This document shows, one piece after another, positions 8,491 through 16,811 of a stretch of 23,610 nucleotides of DNA. Within the stretch, counting starts at the first letter, position 1. Each line of letters starts with the position of its first letter. Both the position numbers and the translations under genes were made by a program. The stretch is from the NCBI GenBank assembly GCA_964640545.1, contig CAZXHL010000033.1, positions 1 to 23,610 of the forward strand. Reading direction: 5' to 3'. The notes below the pieces were generated by a model. It was given only the letters and a program-made list of their open reading frames with translations, searched no databases and was not told where the DNA came from. This stretch comes from JBGSZX01 sp964640545. Lineage in GTDB: Bacteria; Bdellovibrionota; UBA2428.

Positions 8491-9423
8491 ATGTTCCATG
8501 CGCCACTCTTTCTTCAGCTTTGTTCTTTGTTTCAAAACTCAAAATTTTTAGCGAAGCTTATCGTTTTTCATGTTTTATTTTCTGCTAGCATCAGTGCGAT
8601 GGCGGATCGGATGTGGACCCAGAAAAACTCAAGTGTGATGGGCGGGGTGACGCCGAGATCTGGTATCAAGTCGGTGGTCTTGGTGGGACACGGCCTCAAT
8701 AATCCTCCGAGGGTCATGTTTGAAATTGGTGAATCGCTCGCGGCTCAGGGGCATGAAGTTATTTACCTGGAATTCAAGGGCCACGACGAATCAAAGCCCG
8801 ATCGAGAGATTCGCATTGTAAGCAAGGAGGATTGGCTAAAGAATATGGGCGAGGCTCTTGCATTTGCTTCCGCTAGGGCGAAGGCGAATAAGGTGCCGCT
8901 GAATTATTTGGCTTTCTCTTTAGGCTGTTTGGTCTTTGAAACTTATCAGAATCTGAATCCCGATAAATTCAAAGTTGCTAAGAGAGTGTATCTCGCGCCT
9001 GCTTTGGGGATTAACGGTTATTCGTACCTTGTGAAGTATATCCCTTTCGGAAAGAGCTGGATCATGCCGACTCAAAATCGCAAGGATGTGATCGCCAACT
9101 CGGGCAGTTCCATTCAGGCCTATCAAGAATTGTTTCGATTGCTTGACGATCTCAAAGCTCTAAAGATGAAAGCCTCAAAGATTCCGACGAAGCTCATCTT
9201 AAGTAAAGGCGATGAGCTCATTAGCGTGAAAAAGACGAATGAACTCATCAAGCGTTACGGTTTGGGGGGGCAGTGGACCGTTGAGACAGTTTCAAAATCA
9301 AAGGAAGCTCGTGACTATTCCTTCAATCATTTTTTCCTTACAAAGCTTGCGCTTGGTGAAGACGAATTCAATTCAATGATGTCGAGTGTTCAGAATTTCT
9401 TGGACGTCAAGATTAGTCATTAG
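8491..9423 (+). CDS. Exported alpha/beta hydrolase
   Basis: A 310-residue protein with a long hydrophobic N-terminus (about 17-36) ending in SISA, which may be a signal peptide or membrane anchor. The core shows VVLVGHGLNNPP (about 62-73, oxyanion-hole region) and the nucleophile elbow AFSLGC with S143, a variant of GxSxG with Ala in the first position. A candidate acid is D241 in LSKGDELIS and a candidate His is H280 in FNHFF. These place it in the alpha/beta hydrolase fold as an esterase or lipase-like enzyme of unknown substrate. It follows cyaY by 18 bases and is probably in the same transcript. ATG 8491 has no strong ribosome site; a later ATG at residue 37 would remove the export signal and is disfavoured. 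Confidence 0.82.
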   Translation: MFHAPLFLQLCSLFQNSKFLAKLIVFHVLFSASISAMADRMWTQKNSSVMGGVTPRSGIKSVVLVGHGLNNPPRVMFEIGESLAAQGHEVIYLEFKGHDESKPDREIRIVSKEDWLKNMGEALAFASARAKANKVPLNYLAFSLGCLVFETYQNLNPDKFKVAKRVYLAPALGINGYSYLVKYIPFGKSWIMPTQNRKDVIANSGSSIQAYQELFRLLDDLKALKMKASKIPTKLILSKGDELISVKKTNELIKRYGLGGQWTVETVSKSKEARDYSFNHFFLTKLALGEDEFNSMMSSVQNFLDVKISH

Positions 9424-9450
9424 ACTAAAAGGAGTGCAGGCCCCCTTTGT

Positions 9451-9855
9451 TTAGTGACCCTCTTTGGCCGCGTTTCTGTTCCAGCTAGGAATTTCGACAA
9501 TGATATCCATTTCGCCATTGGGAACCGTTTGGCAAGCGAGGCGGGATTCGAAAGTCGCTTTAGGCGCATTGTCGATTTGGTCGAGTTCTTCGTCGATGGC
9601 CTCGTTGCATGAGCCCAACCCCTTGCTCACGATCACGTGGCAGGTGCTACAAGCGCAGACTCCGCCACAAGCATGATCAATCTCAATGCCGTGGGCCAGG
9701 GCAATTTCTAAAATTGATCCATCCAAGCCATGGTCATCGTAAGGGACCTTTGAAGGGTCGACCTCAATGGTCTTGTTCATCGGCATGAAGGTGATTTTGT
9801 AGGCCTTCTTGGGTTTTTCTGCGTTGTTCTCAATGTAAGGATTTTGTCCGCCCAT
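9451..9855 (-). CDS. fdx: ISC-type [2Fe-2S] ferredoxin (adrenodoxin family)
   Basis: A 134-residue plant/vertebrate-type ferredoxin. Cluster ligands follow the ISC spacing: C63-x5-C69-x2-C72 in ACGGVCACSTC, then C108 in LACQT 35 residues later. The flanking GIEIDHACGG and CHVIV are typical of bacterial Fdx, which supplies electrons for cluster assembly on IscU. It carries about 18 extra N-terminal residues. No isc cluster (iscS, iscU, hscA, hscB) is in the window, but cyaY, another ISC accessory gene, lies close by. The gene is convergent with the alpha/beta hydrolase (27-base gap) and divergent from prfC (110 bases). Confidence 0.9.
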   Translation of the reverse strand: MGGQNPYIENNAEKPKKAYKITFMPMNKTIEVDPSKVPYDDHGLDGSILEIALAHGIEIDHACGGVCACSTCHVIVSKGLGSCNEAIDEELDQIDNAPKATFESRLACQTVPNGEMDIIVEIPSWNRNAAKEGH

Positions 9856-9965
9856 GGGCCAAGGTTATAGGGGGCAACTCGCCTGGCAGCAAGTAATTCT
9901 TACGTGAAGCCGAAAAGTCCTCTATCAGCTTGAGAAAAGAGCTCTGACATCATAGAAACGGCTTT

Positions 9966-11624
9966 GTGGACTCGGCGATTTTACAGAAAAAGATTTCTAC
10001 AGAAGCTTCCAAGAGACGCACTTTTGCCATCATCTCTCACCCAGATGCTGGAAAAACGACGTTAACGGAGAAAACGCTCCTTTATTGCGGAGCCATTCAT
10101 GAAGCCGGCGAAGTCACGGCCAAGGCCAATAGGCGTAAAACAGTTTCGGATTGGATGGAGCTTGAAAAGCAAAGGGGCATCTCTGTGTCATCCAGTGTGC
10201 TCCAGTTCGAATACAAAGGCCTGCACGTCAACCTTCTTGATACTCCTGGTCACCAAGATTTCAGTGAAGACACTTATAGAACGCTGATGGCTGCCGATTG
10301 TGCCGTGATGGTGATCGATGTGGCCAAAGGTGTTGAGGCTCAGACTATCAAATTATTCGAAGTCTGCCGCATGCGCGGGCTTCCGGTTTTTACATTCATT
10401 AACAAGCTCGACCGTGAAGGTAGAGATCCCTTTGAATTGATGGAAGAGATCGAGGGCGTGTTGGGGATGGGGTGTAACCCTTTGACTTGGCCTATTGGAA
10501 TGGGGCCCTCTTTTCGAGGCGTCTACCACCGACTCAATCGAGAATTTGTATTTTTTGATCCTCCTGAAAAAGCGGGATTCCAGGCCCAGGCTCGAAGCAT
10601 CAAATGTGAACCGAATGACAAGCAGTTATTAGAGCACATCACGGAAGAAGAACAGCAAAAGCTGATTGAAGAAATCGATCTCATCGAGGGAGGACTCGGG
10701 CCCATCGATCAGGCAGCTTTTAACGAGGGCAGAATTTCTCCTGTCGTTTTTGCGAGTGCGAAGAGTGGGTTTGGACTTTCGACCTTCTTGGATATTTTCC
10801 ACAAGTTTGCTCCTCAACCTAGTGAGAAGCGTGCGATTCCTCACTCTGTTAAACCCCAGGATCCTAGATTCTCTGCGTTTGTGTTTAAGATTCAGGCGAA
10901 TATGGATAAGAAGCATCGTGACCGTTTGGCTTTTCTTCGCATTTGCTCCGGTCAATTCCGAAGAGATATGGATGTGAAGCACTCTCGTCTCGGCAAAGAG
11001 GTTCGTCTCACACATTCGAAACAGTTTATGGCTCAAGATCGCGAAACGGTTGATGAAGCTTATGCGGGAGACATTATTGGTATTCATGATCCTGGTCATT
11101 TTCAGATTGGCGATACGCTCTTTACGGGTAGTGAAAAGTTAGAGTTTGAGGGGATTCCTCAGTTCTCACCGGAAAATTTCGGAAGACTTGTTCTTCGCGA
11201 TCCCATGAAGCGCAAACAACTCCAGAAAGGCATCTCGCAATTGAGTGAAGAGGGCATGATTCAAATGTTCATCGACCCTCGCGTAGGTGTTCAGGATCCT
11301 TATCTTGGTGTTGTGGGGCCACTTCAATTTGATGTGATGATGCACAGGCTTGAGGGGGAGTATGGTGTTCAAGCTCGTCTTGAGAGACTGCCTTACCAAA
11401 GTGCCGAATGGATTCTGCCCAAGGATCCCAATTTGGACATGACCAAGCTCGATTTGCGTGTGGCCCTTGTCAAAGATTCCGAAGACAACTGGGTTGCCCT
11501 CTTCAAGAGTGATTGGGAATCGGATTATACGAAGAAGAATGCCCCAAAAGGTTTGGATTGGTATCCGAATAGTTTCGAGGCATCGAAGGCTCAGTTCTTG
11601 AGAAAAATTGAAGGGTCTCGCTAG
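9966..11624 (+). CDS. prfC: Peptide chain release factor 3 (RF3)
   Basis: A 552-residue translational GTPase that removes RF1/RF2 from the ribosome after termination. G1 is ISHPDAGKTT (23-32), switch I contains KQRGISV, G3 is DTPGHQDF (92-99), and G4 is NKLD (146-149). The RF3-specific start KRRTFAIISHPDAGKTTLTEK and the domain II/III content match the family at normal length. The start is GTG 9966: an in-frame TGA at 9945-9947 excludes anything further upstream, and the next ATG would cut into switch I. The upstream sequence is a poor Shine-Dalgarno match. A GT4 glycosyltransferase follows 32 bases downstream. Confidence 0.96.
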   Translation: MDSAILQKKISTEASKRRTFAIISHPDAGKTTLTEKTLLYCGAIHEAGEVTAKANRRKTVSDWMELEKQRGISVSSSVLQFEYKGLHVNLLDTPGHQDFSEDTYRTLMAADCAVMVIDVAKGVEAQTIKLFEVCRMRGLPVFTFINKLDREGRDPFELMEEIEGVLGMGCNPLTWPIGMGPSFRGVYHRLNREFVFFDPPEKAGFQAQARSIKCEPNDKQLLEHITEEEQQKLIEEIDLIEGGLGPIDQAAFNEGRISPVVFASAKSGFGLSTFLDIFHKFAPQPSEKRAIPHSVKPQDPRFSAFVFKIQANMDKKHRDRLAFLRICSGQFRRDMDVKHSRLGKEVRLTHSKQFMAQDRETVDEAYAGDIIGIHDPGHFQIGDTLFTGSEKLEFEGIPQFSPENFGRLVLRDPMKRKQLQKGISQLSEEGMIQMFIDPRVGVQDPYLGVVGPLQFDVMMHRLEGEYGVQARLERLPYQSAEWILPKDPNLDMTKLDLRVALVKDSEDNWVALFKSDWESDYTKKNAPKGLDWYPNSFEASKAQFLRKIEGSR

Positions 11625-11656
11625 GACGCTGCGGTCTTCGCGTCTCAATAGAAAAG

Positions 11657-12736
11657 ATGAAGATCTATTTAGACAACACGGCTTGGGTCAGGGGACCTTT
11701 GAGTAGTGTTGGGCTCTGTGCCTTTTACCTATCGAAGGCTTTGCGGCAGCTGCATTTGGCTCGATCAGATTGGCAAGTCTTGGACGTGTCACGTGTCCCC
11801 GTAAAATCTGGGAGCCAAAGAAGCCCAGAGGTGAAACAAATGGATTTCGCCAAACGACTACTTGGTGAGAAAGGTTCAGTCTATCACAGTGTGGATACGA
11901 TGTTGCCGCCTTTTGCCAAGGGAAGAAAGGTTGTCACGCTTCATGACTGCTGGACGCTTCGAGAGAATGATTGGCAAGATCCGAAGTTTCAGAAAAGAAA
12001 GAAACTAAAACTAGAAAAATCATTAGATCGCGCTGATGCCATTGTAGTGCCGACTCAACATGTATTTGACCAGATGCTAAAGTTGAGACCGAACTTAGCT
12101 TCTAAACTTCGAAAAGTTGGCTGGGGGCCGATGCTAGCTCTAGAGCACAAGGAAGTGGATGCGCGCGAGTTTATAGATAAAGACGCTCCTGTTGCTAAGT
12201 ATCTAGCTAAAGAGCGAAGCTACGTCTTGTGTGTAGCCAATCTGGAAAACCGCAAAAATCATAAATTGCTTTTTGAGGCGATGAAGTCTTTGCCCAATAT
12301 GGATCTTGTTCTTGTCGGGGGCAAAGGCTTTGGCTGGGAAAAGGTATCCAAAGACTTCGCAGAACTTTCGAAGGAACAACCTTGCTTTCACTTCGAAGGC
12401 CTTTCTCAAAATGCTATGAAAGCTCTTTATAGGAACTGCCTAGGGCTGGTTCAGCCGTCTTTTGATGAGGGTTTTGGTTTGCCGGTCTGTGAGGCGCTGT
12501 TTTTCAATAAGCCCCTGATACTTTCCCAAATTGATCCCTTTTATGAGATTGCGGGTGAGTCTGCTGTCTATTTCGATCCACATTCGGGCTTAAACGACCT
12601 AAAAAGCTATCTACAAGCCTTGTCTCAGGATCCAGACTTCGCAGAATCCCTGTCGATGAAGTGTGAAACTCGAAAGCATCTCTTTTCTTGGGAATTAATT
12701 GCTCGCTCATATTTGCAGATTTACCGAGAGCTTTGA
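11657..12736 (+). CDS. GT4-family glycosyltransferase (GT-B fold)
   Basis: A 359-residue retaining GT-B enzyme. The N-terminal domain includes VVTLHDCW (92-99) and the hinge VPTQHVFDQM (131-140). The donor-binding domain has the start LCVANLENRKNH with K200, the GGKGFGW loop, and the family E-x7-E signature EGFGLPVCE (E271, E279). It has no membrane segments and probably works on the cytoplasmic face of the inner membrane, transferring a sugar from a nucleotide donor. The acceptor is not predictable. It lies between prfC and a secreted SGNH hydrolase in a plus-strand run and may be cotranscribed with both. Confidence 0.9.
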   Translation: MKIYLDNTAWVRGPLSSVGLCAFYLSKALRQLHLARSDWQVLDVSRVPVKSGSQRSPEVKQMDFAKRLLGEKGSVYHSVDTMLPPFAKGRKVVTLHDCWTLRENDWQDPKFQKRKKLKLEKSLDRADAIVVPTQHVFDQMLKLRPNLASKLRKVGWGPMLALEHKEVDAREFIDKDAPVAKYLAKERSYVLCVANLENRKNHKLLFEAMKSLPNMDLVLVGGKGFGWEKVSKDFAELSKEQPCFHFEGLSQNAMKALYRNCLGLVQPSFDEGFGLPVCEALFFNKPLILSQIDPFYEIAGESAVYFDPHSGLNDLKSYLQALSQDPDFAESLSMKCETRKHLFSWELIARSYLQIYREL

Positions 12737-12765
12737 TAAGCTGAGGGCTGTCTGGGAGGGCAGTT

Positions 12766-13767
12766 ATGACTTTTAGGGGCCAAAAATTCTTTCTTTTTGC
12801 ATTGCTTTGTTTTGTGTCGGATTCTGCGCTTGCTCGTGGTGGGCAGCCACCTTCCGAAACTCCAGGGGAAAAAAGTCCGACTCCTGCTTCTATGGCGACA
12901 TTGGGAGATTCGATAACGGCCGGGGCCTTGGCCAATTACACGCTAAAGTCATGGAAGAACCCTTTTGAATTCTTCGAGATTCTAAACAAACTTGTGGATG
13001 CGTATAAGACAAAAAGTTTGGCTCAATTGGAAGCTCGCGAATTGACCTGGGGGACGGGCGATAAAGAACGCTCCATTGTGAATAGTCACACCAAGCGTTT
13101 GACCAGGCTGAAGCAAAATTGGAGAGATGATGGCTACCGGACTTTCTTCTCTTATAATGGCGCGGAGTCCGGAAAGACTTCCTTGGAAGTTTGGTCGGAG
13201 CAGGTAGAACCTATGCTTGAATGGAGTCGAAAAACTCTCCAACAAGGCGCTCCTGATTATGTGGCCATTCTAGTTGGGGCCAATGACTTGTGTGTTAGTG
13301 GCGACGAAGTTCCGACGAGTCCGGCTCAGTTTGAGCAAGCCATTAGTTCAATTCTCACAAAAGTTTATGAAGCCAATCCAAAGAGTAAGATTTTGATTTC
13401 CGAGATTCCTAATATTGCACAGCTTTGGGATCGCCATAAAGACTATAGAATCTCTAGTTTTCCTGGCGCTCGAACTTGTCGGGAGCTTTGGAAGAAATTG
13501 AAATTTTGTGACAACTTTCTATCGGATGACGAGGGCCTGAGACGGCAAGCTTCTAAAAGCCTGCAGGAATTCAATGCGATCATTTCAAGAGTTGTTCAAC
13601 AAAAGATTGAATCTGGGATTTCGGTTCGCGTTGGGGCTGGGGTGTATGATCACGCCATTGATGAGGAACACATCAGTGTGGACTGCTTTCACCCGACAGA
13701 GCTAGGGCAAAAGATGATCTCTGATGTGACCTGGAAGAGCACGGCCTGGGCAGGGCTCACCGAATAA
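12766..13767 (+). CDS. Secreted SGNH/GDSL-family hydrolase
   Basis: A 333-residue protein with a signal peptide ending near ALA at residue 23, then a Pro-rich linker (about 27-40). SGNH block I is TLGDSI with S49. A Gly of block II is in YNGAESGK (G136). Block III is VGANDL (G171, N173), and block V is DCFHP with D306 and H309. All catalytic positions are present, so an active esterase or acetylhydrolase is expected in the periplasm or outside. There are about 80 residues between block I and block II, longer than in small GDSL enzymes. A strong GGAGGG (12755-12760) precedes ATG 12766. The stop is 3 bases from the convergent stop of the phenylalanine hydroxylase gene. Confidence 0.88.
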   Translation: MTFRGQKFFLFALLCFVSDSALARGGQPPSETPGEKSPTPASMATLGDSITAGALANYTLKSWKNPFEFFEILNKLVDAYKTKSLAQLEARELTWGTGDKERSIVNSHTKRLTRLKQNWRDDGYRTFFSYNGAESGKTSLEVWSEQVEPMLEWSRKTLQQGAPDYVAILVGANDLCVSGDEVPTSPAQFEQAISSILTKVYEANPKSKILISEIPNIAQLWDRHKDYRISSFPGARTCRELWKKLKFCDNFLSDDEGLRRQASKSLQEFNAIISRVVQQKIESGISVRVGAGVYDHAIDEEHISVDCFHPTELGQKMISDVTWKSTAWAGLTE

Positions 13768-13770
13768 GCT

Positions 13771-14568
13771 CTAGTCCCAAAGTCCGTGTGATTTGGCCCA
13801 GCCTCGGAAATCTTTTCCTAGTTTTTCCCAAGAAGGAATCACGAAGACTTCTTCTTGAAGGTGCCAGATGTCGTAGTCTTTTTGGGCGATGACATCGACG
13901 TCGAAGGGGTGCTTCTTGCACTTGTCACTCACACAAAATTGGATTTCATTTGGAGATGACACAGAACCGGCACCGTAGGCGCGTGGACCATTGCCTTCGT
14001 CAATCAATCCAAATTCCACATTGTACCAGTAGAGTCTCGGTAGCATTTGGTTGACCGGGTGGTCTTCGGGATATTTTTCTAGGGCATTCACACCAACTTT
14101 CCCAAAGGCCTCAAAGAATTCTGTGAATTCTGTGTTGGTCAGCAGTGGGGTGTGACCGAAAAGGTCATGGAACATGTCGGGCTCAGGAGTGTAATCCACC
14201 TCGGAACGCTTGCGAATGAAATCAGTCGATGGAAAAATATTTCGTGCCAATAAATCGAAAAATTCTTTAGGATGAACGAGTCCATCAACACGAATGATTC
14301 TCCAACCTGTGTGTTTTTCGATGTTGGCTGAAACCTCCAGCAAAGTCGGAATGCGGTCCATTGGGAAATCAACTTTTTTCAAGCCGTCTAAATATTCGTT
14401 GCAAGCACGGCCGGGGAGCAATGACATTTGCTTTTCGATTAAGATCTTCCATGTGCCATGCTCTTCCTCGGTGTAATTCGGAACTGGCACTTCACTTAGA
14501 GGAATATCATTAACAGAGCAGTATTCTGTTTCGGGCGGTGGTGTTGGCGGTGTGTTCTCGCTTGTCAT
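13771..14568 (-). CDS. phhA: Phenylalanine-4-hydroxylase
   Basis: Converts phenylalanine to tyrosine using tetrahydropterin, O2 and non-heme iron. The 265-residue protein has the aromatic amino acid hydroxylase core: DMFHDLFGHTP gives the iron ligands H134 and H139, and YWYNVEFGL gives E185, completing the 2-His-1-Glu triad. PEPDMFHDL and PRLYWYNVEFGL are family signatures. There is no regulatory ACT domain, as is usual in bacteria. The start ATG 14568 gives a Pro-rich lead (PPTPPP); an upstream TTG at 14625 would add 19 residues unlike the family and is disfavoured. It lies 70 bases downstream of pgsA on the same strand. No pterin dehydratase gene (phhB) is in the window. Confidence 0.95.
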   Translation of the reverse strand: MTSENTPPTPPPETEYCSVNDIPLSEVPVPNYTEEEHGTWKILIEKQMSLLPGRACNEYLDGLKKVDFPMDRIPTLLEVSANIEKHTGWRIIRVDGLVHPKEFFDLLARNIFPSTDFIRKRSEVDYTPEPDMFHDLFGHTPLLTNTEFTEFFEAFGKVGVNALEKYPEDHPVNQMLPRLYWYNVEFGLIDEGNGPRAYGAGSVSSPNEIQFCVSDKCKKHPFDVDVIAQKDYDIWHLQEEVFVIPSWEKLGKDFRGWAKSHGLWD

Positions 14569-14638
14569 AATAGAAATAACGCTAGAACTCTTCGAGCTTA
14601 TGATCAAGGGGCAGCTTGCGATCAATGGTTATAGAGGG

Positions 14639-15244
14639 TTAAGGCTTGTGCTTGAACTCTAGGTAGACGCGATAGGCGTAGGCGCTCATGCTCCAATAGC
14701 TCATGACAACAGAAGCCCAGAGGGCGACAGTTCCCAGGGCGAATAGGGGGATTCCGTCTTCCATAAACGGCATCTGTGACGCAAAGAGTCTTCCGCCGAC
14801 AATGATACAGCCGAGGCCAACAAACTGAAGGACAGTTTTGACCTTACCAATCCAACTCGCCGCAATAACCACGCCGACAGACGCGGCCAGGGCTCTTAGG
14901 CCGGTGACTAAAAACTCACGACTGAGCAAGAGGAAGGCAAGCCACGGACTAAACTGGGGGTCAGGGTTGAGAATTCCGGGATAGTTGGTGCGCGCTAATA
15001 GAAAAATAATCGCGACACAGAGAAAGATCTTATCCGCAACGGGGTCCATGAGCCGGCCAATGTTGCTTTCTTGTTTGAGGCTGCGCGCAAAATATCCGTC
15101 CAGTACATCTGTGACTCCCGCTATAACGAGAACGACAAGGGCGGCCCATCCCATATGCATCTCAATAAAGATGGCGAGGAGCGGCATAAGTGCCAATCTA
15201 AGCCCGGTTAAAAGGTTGGGCAGAGTAAGAAAGGGGTGAGCCAT
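14639..15244 (-). CDS. pgsA: CDP-diacylglycerol-glycerol-3-phosphate 3-phosphatidyltransferase
   Basis: A 201-residue inner-membrane enzyme that makes phosphatidylglycerolphosphate, the committed step to phosphatidylglycerol and cardiolipin. The CDP-alcohol phosphotransferase motif D-x2-DG-x2-AR-x8-G-x3-D-x3-D is intact (D46, D49, G50, A53, R54, G63, D67, D71). About five or six hydrophobic segments surround it. NLLTGLRL near the N-terminus is typical of PgsA. ATG 15244 has no obvious ribosome site. Its start is only 15 bases from the divergent lipoprotein start, so its promoter must lie within the opposite gene. Confidence 0.93.
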   Translation of the reverse strand: MAHPFLTLPNLLTGLRLALMPLLAIFIEMHMGWAALVVLVIAGVTDVLDGYFARSLKQESNIGRLMDPVADKIFLCVAIIFLLARTNYPGILNPDPQFSPWLAFLLLSREFLVTGLRALAASVGVVIAASWIGKVKTVLQFVGLGCIIVGGRLFASQMPFMEDGIPLFALGTVALWASVVMSYWSMSAYAYRVYLEFKHKP

Positions 15245-15259
15245 GGTAAAGTTATTAGC

Positions 15260-16804
15260 ATGAAATTTTCACTTTGGATGCGTTCAAATGTTTTCACCCA
15301 TGTTTTCAAAAATGCTTTTCTATCTGTGAGTCTTTTGGGACTCTTTTCGGGCTGCGCCACAGGTCCCTTGGACCATGCAAAGCAGTTGTCGATAGAGAAG
15401 ACCAATGACCCAGCAGTTCTTATCCTATATGTGAGTGATCTTCATAGCCAGTTGCGCTCTGGTAAGGATGGCCTCGGTGGATACGCTACTTTGAAGGCGT
15501 GGATTGAAAAAGAAAAATCAAAAGTAGGTCCGAATACGGATGTCCTAGTTCTTGCCGGTGGTGATTTGGTGGGTAAAGGCTCTTTGCCTTGTCAGATAAC
15601 GGGGGATCGAGAATGTTTGCCGCTTCTGAAGGAGCTTGGCATTCAATATTCTGCCTTAGGAAATTATGAACTCTACAATAGTCCTGCGGAGTTGAAGAAA
15701 ATTGCAGACGCAACTGGGATTCAATTTTTGGGAGCTAATGTCGCTGCCAAAAAACAAGATCTTGCTGCGAGTGGAGCCTGGAACCGGCAGGCCGTTATGT
15801 ATCGGGGGCCAAAGTCTGGTTTAGAGTTTTGGATCAGTTCATGGTCGATGCAGGCCGATGTGACGAAATATGATGTGCAATCTTTCCCGTCACAAAGCGA
15901 CTGGACGATCTTGAAAAAGCAAAGCGATGGTAAGCCTATTCTCTTTTTAACTCATCAGGAAATGGTTCAAGATGAAGCCTTTTTGAAGGAAGCCTGTATG
16001 CAGTTTGCGGAAACGAAGTCCGTAATCGCGCTTTTAAAGGCGAATGACCACACGGCCGAGCCACGAATGAAAATGTCTTCTTGCATGGCGCCCATTCTTG
16101 AGCCGGGTGCTTTTGGAAATCGCGGGTTGAGATTTTTGTGGTCAAAGAAAGATAACAAGACGGAATCATCTCACGTTTTTAACTCCTCCAAGATTAATGA
16201 CTTCAAAGACATCGACACTAAGGTTTATGGGGTCGATCAGGGGCTCGCTTCTAGAATTGATGCGCTATACGCCAAGCACGCTCCAGATGCTGATGAGGTT
16301 TTGGCGGAAAACCTCACGCCTAAATCTCCTGCAGACTTAGCTCTTTGGACGGCCGATTCTTTCCGCTTCAAAACACGCGCTGATGTGGCGATTGTGAATG
16401 TGGGGTATGTAAAACATGGTTTGGATGCTGGCCCTGTTACGAAGGAAGATTTGTTCCTTGCGATGCCTTATGCTAATGACCTCAAGGGTCTTGATTGGAA
16501 TGTGAAGGACTTGGAAAAGTCTTTGTGTCAGGCTTCAAGGCGCAGCAAAGATGCTCAGTTGGATTATGGTTCAGAGCTCGCGATCTCGGGTGTGAGTTTG
16601 GAAAATCCAGGAACGGCTCAATGTCGCCTGACAGGAACTCGCAAGAATAGTGTGAAAGTTGTTGTCGATGCCTACATGGTCTCGCGCGCGCCCCGTTGGC
16701 TGGGTAAAGACATCAAGAAGCAAACTTTTGGTTTTGGAGTCGATTCAAGAAGAGTGTCTATGCTTTATATTGATAAAAACAAAAATTTAGAAATCAGGAA
16801 ATAG
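15260..16804 (+). CDS. 5'-nucleotidase-family lipoprotein with altered catalytic site
   Basis: A 514-residue lipoprotein: basic/hydrophobic N-terminus, then lipobox LFSGC with C32. The metallophosphatase domain is recognisable: YVSDLHSQ (D60, H62), GGYATLK, VLAGGDLVGKGS (D102), GNYELY (N135), FLTHQE (H232) and NDHTAE (H264). In UshA-type enzymes the equivalent of GNYELY is GNHEFD, whose His and Asp are the catalytic dyad; here both are Tyr (Y136, Y139). A last metal ligand after H264 also appears lost. The C-terminal domain keeps ADVAIVN and AMPYANDL but lacks the usual NGG-R substrate motif (NVGYVK). It may be a pseudoenzyme or have changed chemistry. The start ATG 15260 is chosen over GTG 15236, which adds residues before the signal peptide. 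Confidence 0.82.
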   Translation: MKFSLWMRSNVFTHVFKNAFLSVSLLGLFSGCATGPLDHAKQLSIEKTNDPAVLILYVSDLHSQLRSGKDGLGGYATLKAWIEKEKSKVGPNTDVLVLAGGDLVGKGSLPCQITGDRECLPLLKELGIQYSALGNYELYNSPAELKKIADATGIQFLGANVAAKKQDLAASGAWNRQAVMYRGPKSGLEFWISSWSMQADVTKYDVQSFPSQSDWTILKKQSDGKPILFLTHQEMVQDEAFLKEACMQFAETKSVIALLKANDHTAEPRMKMSSCMAPILEPGAFGNRGLRFLWSKKDNKTESSHVFNSSKINDFKDIDTKVYGVDQGLASRIDALYAKHAPDADEVLAENLTPKSPADLALWTADSFRFKTRADVAIVNVGYVKHGLDAGPVTKEDLFLAMPYANDLKGLDWNVKDLEKSLCQASRRSKDAQLDYGSELAISGVSLENPGTAQCRLTGTRKNSVKVVVDAYMVSRAPRWLGKDIKKQTFGFGVDSRRVSMLYIDKNKNLEIRK

Positions 16805-16811
16805 GTCCAAA

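Noticed and set aside
9424..9450. Possible terminator between the convergent hydrolase and fdx genes (AAAGG...CCTTT)
   Set aside because: The stem is only about five base pairs with a large unpaired loop and no proper T tract.
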